Shown here one piece after another: positions 53,142 to 64,000 of a stretch of 64,000 nucleotides of DNA. Position 1 is the first letter of the stretch; each line of letters opens with the position of its first letter. The notes beneath the pieces are model-generated. The model saw only the letters and a list, made by a program, of their open reading frames with translations, did not search any database and was not told where the DNA came from. The stretch is taken from assembly GCA_003117195.1 (NCBI GenBank), contig BDSI01000207.1:1-64000 (forward strand), read 5' to 3'. This DNA comes from Eudorina sp. 2006-703-Eu-15. Taxonomy: Eukaryota; Chlorophyta; Chlorophyceae; Chlamydomonadales; Volvocaceae. Made by a program: the position numbers and the translations under genes.

Positions 53142-54882
53142 ATTGGCAGCCGACCAGGCGATGCGGCCAACGGACGCTGAAGGCCCGACGTAGACGACCC
53201 CATAAATTGGCGCCGGTGCGCAGGTGACCTCCGCGCCACGCCCTCCCCGCAGTCGCACCCGTGTCGCCCTCCACCCAGTGAGAGTCCCCAGTCAGCGCGT
53301 GCAGTTGCCTCGGATGTGTGAGGGTGGGGGGTGGGGGGGTGGGGGGGCCGCACCCGGAGTGACACGACACGGCACGACACGACACGGCACGGACCCGCAA
53401 GGCGACAGGTCACAGCCGGCGACAGCGGGGCGGCAGGGCGGCGCGCGGCGCGGCGCATGCGAGGACCGCATATGCGGAACCATGCGGTTGGACAACACAA
53501 ACCCTCACCCTGTCACCCACGACCTAGAACCCTAGATCCTACCCTACCCTACCCTACCGACCTTTCCTGTCCTACCTTGCCGTACCCTACCAAGGAAGGT
53601 TCGGACGGCGGACATGGGCCCCTGGCCCGCGTGCGCGGCGCCAAGGCAGTAACGGAGGATGGCGGGTCCGAACCCCCGCATCATCGCGCTTTCGCTTAGG
53701 GAGGGGCGCGCCAACATAAGCCCCCCTGTAAAGCCAGGAGCTCAGAACCGGTCAATCATACGAGAAAACGCCGCCGCAGCGCTGTCGCCCCTCCTGCATG
53801 CTCGCAGAGACCCCCAACCGCCGGGCAACGCCATCCCGCCGTCGCTCCAACCGCACTTCCGGACCGCCGGTCCCCATCCCGGCAGGAAGTGCGGCCCGGC
53901 CGGGACCCGCCCCACTCGCTTCAGCTGTATACCTTTCGATGACATACACAAATGCTCGTCCTGCGACCTGAAGAACATCTATCGCGGTTCTCACGTGCAC
54001 GAAAGCTCTCTCTTCAGCATGGCTGTGCAAGGGAGTATGTCCCCTTACGTACAGACGTACAGACGTTTTGACGTACAGACGTGCTGACGTATTGACTTGC
54101 GGGGGCGGGCGCGAACGCGGTTGGGGCATGCAGCCTCGTGTGTCCGCCGCCGCACCGCACCGCACCGCGACGGGCTCTATGCTGCCCTGCCCTGTCACGT
54201 GATGTCACGTCACGTCGTGTCATGTTGCGTCATATCACGTGTGCCGGCCGGCTGTCATGCGCGTCACTCTCGTGTGTCCCAGAGCAAAAAATATGATGTG
54301 GTGGGCGTACGTGATGCAGCGCGCCCCCGCGCAGCAATCCTGCAGGCAATCTGGCAGTCTGGCAGGCAGGCCAGCTGGCAGGCGGATAGGTCGCCGGGCC
54401 CATGGGCAGGCGGACAGGCCGGAGAGCGCAGAGACCCGGACGGACGGCAGTAGGCCCAAGGGGCAGAGGCCGCCCCGGACCAGCGCCAACGGCTGGCGCC
54501 GCCCCGGACCGTCCGCACGTCCCCGCCCCGCCGGAACCTGGACCTCCCCCTCGCAGCCCCTACCTACCACCTCGACCCGCGCACGCCCCACGACCCCGTC
54601 GCGCCTGTCACAGCAGCGCCTCACGACCGCCGCCGCCGCCGCTAGGTCTCCCCTATAGAGCAACAACCTGCCTGATGACATCCAACTGCGTACAACAACG
54701 CGCGCACCACAAGCTGCACACGCACGAGCTCCCTTGCTGCTTTTCAAAACATGGTCGTAACAAACTATCGCATCTTGTACTGCAGCCGCGCGAGAAATCT
54801 GAACTAGTATTAAGGCGCAGCAACTGCATGGCTCGTCCGAGGGCCTGGTGGAGCAACTCCATGGCTGGGCGTGAGGCGGCGC
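53142..54882. other. Intergenic region downstream of the kinase gene
   Basis: It lies between the stop of the candidate plus-strand gene and the stop of the minus-strand kinase, so both 3' UTRs should be here. It holds GACAC/GGCAC short repeats (53360-53395), a CCCTA-rich run (53540-53565), ACGTACAGACGT words (54045-54080) and TCACGT-rich sequence (54195-54240). No gene is supported. A minus-strand open frame at 53119-53400 lacks splice or domain support. Confidence 0.5.
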
Positions 54883-55229
54883 TCACAGAGCCCCTCCCAG
54901 GCCGCCGACAGCGTCCGGTGATCCGGGGACGGGCGCGGGGAAGGGAGCCGCCCCCAGAGGGTTGATGCGCGGCTGCGGCCGCTGCGGCGGCTGCGGTTGC
55001 AGGCCGCGCTGCGGCACATGCGGCGAATACGGCGCCTCTCCGCCGCCGCCACCGCCGCCGCCGCCGAGCGGCGACGGCGACGGCAGCTGATGCGCGATGA
55101 GCGCGTTGTGCGCCTGCTCCCGCATGACGCGCTCGCACAGCCGCGCCTCGTACTGCGCCGACGGGAACCTCATCAAGCCGCGTTTCGCCATCAGCTGCGA
55201 CGACGATGATGATGACGACAATGGCGGGC

Positions 55230-55264
<35 letters not shown>

Positions 55265-58200
55265 GGCTGCGCCTTAAGCTGCTGGTTCTGGAGCTGGAGC
55301 TGGTGCTGGTGCTGCGGTGGCTGCTGGGCTGGAGGCTGCGGCGTCCTCAGCGACATCTGCCGGCGGTGCGCCGCCTGCTGCGCGGAGGCGGCGGCCTTGG
55401 CGTTCCCCAGCAGCAGCTGCAGCTGCGACACGAGCTGCGTGGCACTGGGGCGGCGGTCGGGGGAGGCGGTCCAGCAGCTGCAGGCCAGGGACCTGGACGC
55501 GGGGGATACGGGGCGTATAGGTGGTGTGTACGGGGGCGAGGCGCCTCGAGGTCGGGTCCGGGTCAGGGCGGATGCGGAGGGGTGATGGTGGCTGACAGAA
55601 AGGGGGAGGGTAAGTGCACGCGCATGCACCTGACACGTCCACGGCCTCGATGGTCTTCGCAGTTTGTACTTGATCCAATGATGCGCACAATGGTTACATG
55701 CCCCCCACCCCTCCTCGGCGCCCCTCCCCGCACGTGCACGTGTACGTACTTGTAGTCGGGCGGGGCCAGCGGGTGGAACTCGGGGCGCAGGTTGCTGCGG
55801 GCCACCAGCCGCGGCAGCTCCTGCAGCGGCGACGACGGCGGAGAGGGGAGGGTGGCGGAGAAGGGAGGAGGGGGGGGGTAATAGGAAACTGGTAGACATT
55901 TCAGGGGATGGGGTTACAGGAAATTGGTAGATAAATTCGAACTGTGCTGCGCAGGGGATGGGGGGGCTTGAATTGGTTATGCGCGTATGCTTGTGTGTCC
56001 GCGCCATTCCTTGCCAAAAGCTCCTCCTTTGCACAAGCACGGGTGTTGACCTCTGCGTTCAGCGACAGGGGTAAACTGCTCTCTGCTCGGCTAGGCAACA
56101 ACATCCCCACTTGGCACCCGTCTGGCAACCGCCGCACAGCAACGAGCTGCCCGCCCGCTGCCCGCCCGCTGCCGCGCAGCCGTACCTTGGGGTCGATGCC
56201 GGCATGCGGCGGCTTGCAGTGCATCAGCTCCCACATCAGCTGCGGGGAACGGGGCGGCCGCGGCAGGAGGGGTTCCCAGCGGGGTCACGGTACGCGCGGC
56301 ACGGCCGCGCATCGCGGCATGACGGCGGGACGGCAGGGGCCGGGGGGCCGTGCGGACCCTCCAAGCCGACTGACCAGGCAGCATGCACGCGCGCCCTCCC
56401 CATCGTCCAAGGCTGACCCCTTCAAGCTAACGCCCTCACCACCACCACCACCACCACCACCAAAACCACGGGCCCCCGCCAGTGACTCACCACACCGAAT
56501 GCATACACGTCGACCCCCACGCCAAGCAGCCGGCCTGTGAAGAAGGCGGGTTGGAGGACGTCAGGAGGGCTTGGCGATGGAGCAGTGGCGTCATCGAGTA
56601 AGCCGGTGGTGAGCGGGAGGAGCAAGCCGGTGACTGGACCTCCAACTCCGTGACTGCCCACGCTGCCGCCCGGCCGGGTCCCTCGTGTCGAATTGGCCCC
56701 CCGTCAGTCGCCCCCCCTCTAACCCCGTCGCTCCTTTCGCGACATTCTGAAACCCAAATCTCGCTTTGCACCCAGCGTGGGCAGGCGCCTCCAGCTACGG
56801 CCCGCAGCCCGCACCCCCCCCCCAAAGCCACCGCATACCTCGGGAGAAGCACTCTGCAGGCGGGCGAGTGGGCGGGCCGGGTCCACCGCCACAGGGCGGG
56901 GGGGTTGGCAAGGGGGTGAGGTCAGGGGGATATAGGAAATGGGTAGACGTGAGGTCAGAGGGAGGGTAGGGTGGTCGATGCCACAGGAGGCAAGGGCAAA
57001 CGCATCGTGTACCAATGGGCGACAGTGAGCGAGCGCCAAAAGGTATGGGTGCCCAAACCGATTCGTAGAGACGTCCTGCTCTTTGCGCGCGTTTTTGCTA
57101 CGTGCCGCGGGCATTGCTGATGCGCTCCGACGCCATATGGACTGGGCCGAGCGGCAGGACAGCTGGACAGGCGCACCGAAGAAGGCGTTGCGCAACGCCC
57201 ATCCAGGGCGCACGTGGCCCCTGCTATCCGACGTCAGCGACAAGCTCCCCACAACCAACCAAACGCATCGACCGGCCATGGGGGGCGCCAGGACTCCTCC
57301 CCCCTCCCATCCCCCGCCCAGTGCGTTACCGGACGGCAACCCTGGAGATGGGTCTGTCCCACGCGCGCACGCAGGCATGGGCATGGGCATGATGCGATAC
57401 TCGGTCGCCGGTACAGGGCGCTCAACCACCAACCGCCAACCGCCAACGACCGCACCCACCCGGCGCCATGTACGCCACGGTGCCGAACACCTGCGCCATG
57501 CGGAAGCCGGGGTTGCCGTCCGGGCTGAATTCGTCCATCAGCCGGACGCTGCATGCGGGCAACAGAACAGGGCCGGGAAGGAGCATGATGGGGTTCGCCC
57601 GGTTTGAGGCGGTCAGGAACACCCGGTCGGTGGACAGCAACGACGTGTTGCGGGATGTTGGGGGATGTTGGGGGATGTGGGGGGGTGTTGGGGGGTGTTG
57701 GGGGGTGCAGGGCGGGAGGTCAGAGGGCTGACCCACGCAGGCGGTAGCTCTGACTGGATCATGGCCAGCAGGGCAGAGGCGAGGGAGCTGCGGGTGACAG
57801 CCGTGATACAAAAAAAATTCAAGGTACATCCGTCCCCCCTCCGCCCCTTCCCTCACCATCCAAAGTCGCTCAGCTTGCACGTCCAGCCCCGCGGGTCGCG
57901 GGTGCTCGTCTTGAGCAGCACGTTTCCCGGCTTGAGGTCGCAGTGCACCAGGCGGCGGGCGTGCAGGTACCTCAGCGCCAGCGCCACCTCCAGCAGGCTG
58001 GTGTACAGCGGCACCAGGTCGGGCCACACGGGGCCGTCGCGGGCGCCGCTGTCGGGCAGACGGAAGTCGCCGCGACGAGCCGCGGACAGCAGCGTGCCGG
58101 CGTCGCAGTACTCCTGAAGGGGGGCAGGAGGGGAGGGGAGGGGAGGGGAGGGGCGGGTGGGCGGGGGCACCCGTCAGACTGGGGGCCGGCAATGACGGCA

Positions 58201-61200
58201 AGGCATCGATCGAGACCCCTGAGCACGTCGTGGCCGCAGGCCCCTGCGAAGCGCATCCCTGCAACCCGAGGGCAGCCTACAGAGGCACGTCACGAGGCGG
58301 CTGAAACACCACGTACTGCCGTACTGCCGTACTCACACCCCGAACGGCGGCGCCCTCACCCACACGGCCGTCCCCCTGACACGCCCGCAGTCCACCCACC
58401 CGACCTCCCGCCACCCGCCCACCCACCAGGCACAGCACCGTGTTGAGCGGCCCCGCCTTCTGCCCCCGGAACACCGGGTCGTCGTGGGCGCACAGCCGCA
58501 GCTGCAGCGGCCCCGGGCTGGGGGCCCCGGGAGGAGGCGGCACTGCGGGCTGGCGCTCCACCACAACCACGTCGGAGAAGTGCGCGTACGGCTGTACGAC
58601 ATTCGGGTGGGAGAGCGTCACCGTCACGGCGACCTGCGGCGCGAGGATGGCCGGAGGGCGGGGGGGCCCGGTGGGTTGGGCCGGGGCGGTGGCGGGCGGG
58701 CGGGGGCAAGTGAGCGGCACGGAGGGGGGCTGCTGGAGGGCAAGTCGGAGTGAGGAGTGAACGACACTGAAGTCGTGATCGTGGGCCCAAGGAGCCGACC
58801 TGCATCATGAGCCGACGCAGGGCACGGGGAAGGCAAGCCGACTAGGCATTTCCCCACAAACCAAGCGGTGGACAGGACAGAGCAGCAGAGGTGGACATCC
58901 GCCCGCCAGCGGAAGCACCAGGGCCTCTAGGCCCCTCCCCCCGCAGCCCCCGGACCCCTTTCCGCCGGAACACGACCCCATTCGCATCCAACCCAACCCA
59001 ATCCCCTACGACCCCACAACCCTACACACAATCCTCCCACACCCGAACCCCCATTCGCCGCTCTCTAGGCTGCCTTCCCCGCCCACCTCCATGGCGCCTC
59101 GTTTGGCCTGGCGAATGCAGTCACGACTGGACACCACCGGCTCCGCGCCGCCCTGGGCCCCGTTAGCAGCCCCCTGCTGCTGTGGCTGCTGCTGCTGCGG
59201 GTTCGCCCCGTCACGCAGCAGCGCCTCAGGCACGTTCGGCGTCTGACCGTTGGCGGCGCGGTTGCCGTTGTTTCCGTTGGCGTCCGCCACCTCCGCCGAC
59301 AGCCACTCGCCGTCGTGCTCCAGGGGCGCCCGGCCGTTGTGCTCCCACACCTGCCGCACAGCGAACACAACATAAGGCGCACAGCGCAGAATGAGACACT
59401 TGACCCTGTCGTCGTCCAGACCAAGTAACGCACGCTGCGGGGTGATGCCAAGCAATGCAGTTCTTTCGAGGGAGTGCCTCCCTGATGCGGTGCAGCCGCC
59501 GTGCAAGCCCTGAGACAGACATACGGTCCACCAGTACGGCAGCGTCGTACCTTGACGGCGGTCTCCAGGCCGTGCAATGTGCCACGGAAGACGACACCCT
59601 GTAGGGCGGAGGGTGCAGGCGTGGGCGAGGGCACGCAAGGTTGGTCCAGGAAGGGGGAGGGGCCACGAGGACGGATGCACCCCCATGGTTCCATACACCC
59701 TCCCACCTGGCCCCCGCTGCCGATGACCTCGTGCAGGTCCACCGCCGATAGGTCCTGGACCACCGCCAGCCTGGGTGTCATGGGGCGGGGCAGCACGGGG
59801 CAGTTGGAGAGAGGGATTCAGAGCAAAGATCCGTCGATGGTCCGTCGGCTGACTGCCAGAGCGCAGGAAAGGGAGCATAACATCTAGGGTTTGGGCCTCC
59901 GGGATTGGTCGCTGGAGGGTGGGGGGGGGGCCTGGCAAGCCGAGGTTTAGGGAATAAGGACGCCGCTGCACCTCGCCTCCTCCCCCCCCGTCCGACCCCG
60001 CCACCCACCTCGCCTCCTTCCCCGCATCCGACCCGCCACCCACCTCGCCTCCTCCCCCCGTCCGACCCCGCCACCCACCTCGCCTCCTCCCCCACGTCCG
60101 GCCCCGCCACCCACCTCGCCTCCTTCCCCGCATCCGACCCCGCCACCCACCTCGCCTCCTCCCCCGCATCCGACCCCGCCGCCACCGCCGTCAGCCGGGT
60201 CCTGGCCGAGGTGACCAGCAGCTCCAGCGGCCGCGGACCCGCCACGTCCTCAAGCTGCAGGGAGGGACACGAGGACAGGAAGGGTGACCGGTCGTCACCG
60301 ATCGTCCCATCCTCCGCAGCATCCGCGGACAAGCCAACTCCCAGCACCCACATCCGCAGCTGGCAGGCCGGTGTGCCCTCAACCCCCCCTTCCCCGGCCC
60401 CGGACGGAAAGCATGTGGGTCGAGTGGCACCTGACCGACCACTGACGCGGCGGCGGACGCATTGTCAGACGGGGATGCGTGCGTCCCCCCCTTTGTCAAT
60501 AAAGACGGCGAAACAGCAAAAAAGGGCAACAAACCGGTCACCCCCGGCGTCCACCCCCCGGTCCTGCCCTGATCCATTACGGCGTACAGTGGCATCGAAG
60601 GACCACCTCAGCGCGGCGACCCCGCTCCTAGACCCGGGCCTTCAGCCATCCCTGCTTCCGCCGTACCCGCAGCACGGGGCTGGACAGGACGTAGCAGGGC
60701 GCCGAGATCTTGCGGACGAGCGAGAAGGCTGCACCCAGAGGGAGGGGCGGTGGGGCCGGACGGGGCCGGGGGCGGGCGCGCGGGGGTTTGTGGAGGCTTT
60801 TGAGGGTGCGGAATACATACACGTCAGGCAGAACGCACGCTAGAAACCCGACACAACAGCAACGGAGCAACGGAGCGGCGCCGGCTGCCGGGGTTGCCAA
60901 AAAGAGTCGCCAGTCAGCGAAGCGCCATCGCGCGAACAGCCGTGAGGGCGTTGCGGCCGTTGCTCGACCCCCGGGCAGCCCCACATCACACACCCTCACG
61001 CGATGCGCTGAGCAAGGCCCCGCCACAGCCTGTCCTTCATGCTCCTCCCCTGATACCCGCCCAAACCCCGGCGTCTGTCCTCGTCCATCCCCTGAGGATT
61101 GCACAGCATGCACAGCAAGCAGAAATGCACGCCGCGACCGGCACGGCGCCGCCCCGTCGCCCGGGCCCGGCAGCCCCGCGGCCCGGGGTCGGGAGCAATC

Positions 61201-63826
61201 CGCCCAGCCCGCCCACTCTTTCGTCCACCCCTCGAGTCGCGTTTATTTAAACTCGCTCCCTGTTGTCAACCCTTCCCTCCCTTCCTCCCTCCCTTTCTCA
61301 ATTTCCTGTACCCACCCCCTGTTCCTCCCCCTCCCCACCTCCCGGCCGTGGGAAGGGCCCGCTTGCGCCCCCGTCGTAGTCCTGCATCTGCGCCGACGAG
61401 ATGACCAGGTCGTCAACATTCTCGTGCAGCAGACCGCGAGCGCCCCTACCAACACCGCCAGCTCCGCCGGCCCCGGCACGCCTCCCGCCGCCGGCCTTGC
61501 CGTCGTCGGTGCCGCCGCCATCCCGTTCGTTGGAGGACGCCGACGACAGTGACAAGGCCCCGTGGGAGTCCAGTACGGGGCCGCCAGCGGCCGGCAGCGC
61601 GGCAGCGGCGGCGGCAGCTCCGGCGCCGGTGGCCGACGGCGGTGCCGGGCCCGGCGACGCCAGGCGCAGCCGGCTCGCGCTGCCGAAGCCGATGCCGCCG
61701 AGTGAGCTGCGCCGCATCGCCGCCGAGGGGCTCCCGGCGATGCCATTGCCGGTCCTTGGCGACTTGGGCGGCGCGGAGCCGGAGGACCTCAACAAGGAGC
61801 CGCCGCCGGCCACGCCGTTGAGCGGATGGGGCGGTTGGCCCTGCGCGGTGGGCGGGGCGGCCCCCGATGGCTGCACCTGCAGGGGGGACAGGGGCGGGCC
61901 GCGGCGCTCCCCGGGGGCGGCGGTGGGCGTGGCCGCGGGTGCGACGCCCATGCCGGGCAGGTCCAGGGTCCCTGAGGTGGTCGCCCGCTGGAGCAGCTGA
62001 CCCTGGAGGTAAGGGACGCCGCGCGCGCGGAGGAAAGCAAGGGGAGAGAACGCGGGGGTGAAGAGTGGGGGCAGGCAGGGCGGGGACAGGGGCCTGTAGG
62101 AACCGAGCAACCCGGCCCAGTTAGACGTGACCGGGCAACGCCGCGGGGCGGGTGAGAGGCGGCGGCACCAATATCCTTGGCCGTCGCTGCGGAGGCGAGA
62201 TATCACATCGCGGTGGGAGGCCCTTGCGGTGCCTTACGGCGTCTTGCCATGGACTGACTGGTTCCGGGTGACGCTCCGGGCAGGCTTGGCGGCGCCAGGG
62301 CAAGAGGCAAGTACAAGCAGGCATGCAACCCCCTGGTCAACCGAGCGCGCCGTTGAGGGGGGGCCAGGCATATGCCCCCGGCTCGCCGGCCGGGGAGGGC
62401 GAAGGGACGGAGTGAGGGAAGGGACCCAGATATCGCAGCGGAAGCGGGAGCTGACCCCGAACCCCTCCAAGGCACACATGGCATGAGACCCAGAGCGCCA
62501 CGTGGCGGTGGTGGTGGTGGCGGTGGTGGTGGTGGCGGCGGCTGGGGCCGCCGCAGCGTCTGACGCACCTGAAGGGCGATGAAATCGGAGGTCGCCATTC
62601 CGCCCGACGAGATGGCCGCGTGCATGGCGCCGAACACCAGCTGCGCGCGGGTGGAGGTCAGGGTCAGGGTATAGGAATAGGAAATTGGTAGACATGTTTG
62701 TACTGGGAGGGGGATGAGGGGGATGAGGGTGAGGGGGATTCAACAAGAAGGTAGGAGGACGAGGGAGTGGCCAAGGCGGGGGACCCGGGCGGGTTTGGCT
62801 CCGGCCAGGCGGCCCCGGGTCCGGGGGCCCGGGGCGCGGCATCAGGGACGTCTTGCAGGCGGAGCCCCGCCGCTGCTGCTGTAGGGGCTGGGCGGGTAGT
62901 CCGGAGGAACGGCCTGGATGGATCGGGTCCCCCGGTCGCATCCCATCTACCCTCCTGGAGTTGACGAAGCCCTGGAAGATCCGTACCTCAGAAACATACA
63001 TCCATCTGCGCCGCCCCAGTGCCGCCACACCGGGCCCACCGCTGCCAATCGCCCGGCCCACTACAGACCTAGGGTCCCCTCCCGATGCGGCCCCCATCGG
63101 GCCGGACCGCCGACCTCCCGCATCTCTGCTCTCTCGCACCCGAGTACGACACATGACCTCACCGGCAGCAGTCCCTTCATCTCCTCCGCCACCGCATCCA
63201 GCAGTCCCGCCGGCGCCGACTCGGCGGATACCAAGTACAGCGCGAGGCGGAAGGGCAGTACCATGCCGTACGACATCGGCAGATGCGCGCCAAGCGCTGC
63301 TCCGCCGTACGAGAACGCCGCCGGCGTCGACACGCCGCCAGGCAGCAGCGGCGCCAGCGACGCCATCGCAGCGGCGGCGGCTGCAACGCCGTGCCCCTTG
63401 CTGCCATCCGTCCCACCCGGCGACGTCGTGGCGGTGATGTCATGTCCGCCGTCCGGGTGACTGCCGCCGCGGCTCAGCCGTAGGCTGCCGCCGCCGACGC
63501 CGCCGCCAAAGGCGGCCCAAGAGCCGTCGGGCCCCGTCGGCGTCGCCACGGCGGCACTGGCGGACGCCCAAAGCGGCCCCTGCGGCGACCAGGCGCCGCC
63601 GCCGCCAAAGTGCGATTGAGGCGGCGGCGTCGGCGCCTCCGCGCACAGCACCATGCACGCCACCCCCGCGCCCGTCAGGTTGGCGGCCAGCAGCACGTCG
63701 CGGCCTGGCTGCTCCTCCTCCAGCACCTGGCTGCTGGCGTTGGGGACGACCAGGGGCGTGATGGCGGGGCCGTGTGGGGCCGGCTCGGGGCTGTCCTCGG
63801 TGGTGCAAGCGCTGTAGGAGTCCACC
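54883..63826 (-). CDS. Protein kinase with long N-terminal region (5' end outside window)
   Basis: Seventeen minus-strand exons give 1107 residues plus stop, all in phase with GT-AG introns. The first visible exon (63163-63826) starts inside a codon, so at least one more exon lies beyond the window; 63827-64000 looks intronic. The kinase core is intact: loop IGSGGQGVVFRGT, lysine in TAVKV, LSHPNVVQPYAHF, catalytic loop HCDLKPGNVLLK, LSDFG, and MAPE. It resembles the many Ser/Thr (TKL/MAP3K-like) kinases of volvocine algae, which often carry N-terminal sensor regions. Here that region is not clearly a known domain. After the kinase comes a Gln-rich tail ending GGLGGAL. Substrate and pathway are unknown. 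The presence of all catalytic residues suggests an active enzyme. Confidence 0.85.
55880..55957 (-). repeat. Intron-end repeat, two tandem copies (7 and 8)
   Basis: The minus strand reads GCGCAGCACAGTTCGAATTT, ATCTACCAATTTCCTGTAAC, a 16-nt spacer, then ATGTCTACCAGTTTCCTATT and a C-run. The proximal copy lies about 60 nt upstream of the acceptor of kinase exon 55750-55820. Tandem doubling as at 4241-4410. Confidence 0.75.
56931..56952 (-). repeat. Intron-end repeat, copy 9 (diverged)
   Basis: The minus strand reads ACGTCTACCCATTTCCTATA then TCCCCC, about 79 nt upstream of the 15-nt microexon of the kinase gene. The upstream half of the element is not recognisable. Confidence 0.6.
59968..60180. 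repeat. 36-bp minisatellite that repeats a splice donor
   Basis: About six units overlap the 3' end of kinase exon 60151-60254 and continue into the intron. On the minus strand each unit ends GAGGCGAG and the next begins GTGGGTGGCGGGG, so every unit offers the same donor. The first two intronic units are exactly 36 nt, the next is 35. The first in-frame units would add 12 residues each (RWVAGSDAGKEA-like). Confidence 0.85.
60490..60520 (+). repeat. TTTGTCAATAAAGACAGCG-type short repeat
   Basis: CTTTGTCAATAAAGACGGCG then AAACAGCAAA, in a kinase intron, antisense to the gene. Similar to 816-850 (same orientation, also antisense in a minus-strand gene) and 42055. Confidence 0.45.
62670..62704 (-). 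repeat. Intron-end repeat, copy 10
   Basis: The minus strand reads CAGTACAAACATGTCTACCA then ATTTCCTATTCCTATACCC, about 30 nt upstream of the acceptor of kinase exon 62569-62640. The core is exact. Confidence 0.7.
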
Positions 63827-64000
63827 CTGCGGGGACGCGTGCGGGGCAGTTGGGAGGGCGGGGGACGAAATGGCCCTTTGGTGGTGTGGTGCGATCTGGT
63901 GGGCATCAGGGCAAGTCCGCTCCGCTGGCGTGGTGGTGTGGCGTGGTGCGGTGCAGCGAACAATGGGCTGCGCCGCCGTTGGAGGCGAGTGGGCTGGCTC
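63827..64000 (-). other. Probable intron of the kinase gene at the window edge
   Basis: Pyrimidine-rich on the minus strand and ending CCCGCAG directly before exon 63163-63826, which needs two more bases to complete its first codon. No exon is seen in these 174 bases, so the preceding exon lies outside the window. Confidence 0.6.

Larger units (their letters stand above)
54883..59770 (-). other. Kinase catalytic domain and Gln-rich tail (11 exons)
   Basis: Exons in coding order: 59707-59770 (LHEVIGSGGQ), 59551-59598 (GVVFRGTLHGLETAVK), 59087-59350, 58427-58633 (SHPNVVQPYAHF), 57857-58113 (HCDLKPGNVLLK, LSDFG), 57460-57548 (FGTVAYMAP), 56839-56853 (15-nt microexon), 56491-56534 (VGVDVYAFGV), 56186-56239 (LMWELMHCKPPH), 55750-55820 (RPEFHPLAPPDYK) and 54883-55492 (SCWTASPDRRPSATQLV, then poly-Gln). 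Exon 59087-59350 inserts 88 mostly polar residues (Asn/Gln-rich) between strand beta-3 and helix C, an unusual place for a long insert. Confidence 0.8.
60151..63826 (-). other. Kinase N-terminal region (6 exons)
   Basis: Exons 63163-63826, 62951-62986, 62569-62640, 61339-62002, 60667-60728 and 60151-60254 encode visible residues 1-534. Exon 63163-63826 contains VLLAANLTGAGVACMVLCAE, a long Gly/Ser/Ala linker, then LPFRLALYLVSAESAPAGLL. Next come VRIFQGFVNSRR and LVFGAMHAAISSGGMATSDF. The Val/Ala/Leu pattern could be a split GAF-like sensor fold, but I cannot show it. Exon 61339-62002 is Gly/Ser/Pro/Ala-rich and probably disordered. Confidence 0.65.

Noticed and set aside
53119..53400. 93-codon minus-strand frame beginning upstream of GATAGRAWRGGHLRTG
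   Set aside because: It overlaps the last exon of the better-supported plus-strand candidate only at its edge, and shows no acceptor with a pyrimidine tract or known motif.
61290..61315. Another intron-end repeat (CAATTTCCTGTACCC) in a kinase intron
   Set aside because: Only about 14 nt match, the orientation is antisense to the gene, and the TGTCTAC part is missing; probably chance.

Overview
This window reads as nuclear DNA of a chlamydomonadalean (volvocine-type) green alga. It is very GC-rich and its genes are split by many short GT-AG introns. Proteins carry long Ala/Gly/Gln/His runs, and introns are full of microsatellites and minisatellites. The best-resolved gene belongs to the Tiny-macrocysts-B (TmcB)-like family that is expanded in these algae. 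No prokaryotic features (operons, Shine-Dalgarno sites, CRISPR arrays) are present.

Layout. (1) 258-5831, minus strand: ten exons of a large Ala/Leu-rich protein of unrecognised family, open at both ends. (2) 5832-11230: non-coding, transposon-derived DNA with dispersed repeats and palindromes. (3) 11231-40730, plus strand: a complete 45-exon gene for a ~2872-residue TmcB-like protein (N-terminal membrane block, TPR-like block, several PAS-like units, low-complexity linkers, C-terminal membrane block). All exon phases join and the total is a multiple of three. (4) 40731-44608: convergent intergenic DNA with transposon remnants. (5) 44609-49515, minus: a complete 12-exon gene for a plastid-targeted TIGR01777/SDR39U1-type epimerase, the family of the plastid-division factor GIANT CHLOROPLAST 1/SulA. 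(6) 49516-54882: mostly unassigned, with three phase-compatible plus-strand exons of a possible small protein. (7) 54883-63826, minus: a protein kinase with an intact catalytic core; its 5' end lies beyond the window.

The genes are not functionally clustered: a membrane sensor-like protein, a plastid-division-type oxidoreductase and a signalling kinase are simply neighbours. The most unusual signal is a short conserved sequence (core TGTCTACCAATTTCCTATAC) that recurs about ten times. It lies in sense orientation 25-80 nt upstream of 3' splice sites in introns of four different genes, and I saw none in the 44 introns of the TmcB-like gene. Also notable: a 236-bp MITE with perfect 16-bp TIRs and an exact 8-bp target-site duplication; a dispersed TTACAGCGGACCCCG element tied to AT-rich simple repeats; and a minisatellite in the kinase gene that repeats a splice donor every 36 nt.

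Limits: exon boundaries were derived by hand from frame continuity and GT/AG sites. UTRs, promoters and polyadenylation sites could not be fixed, and product calls rest on remembered family motifs rather than searches.
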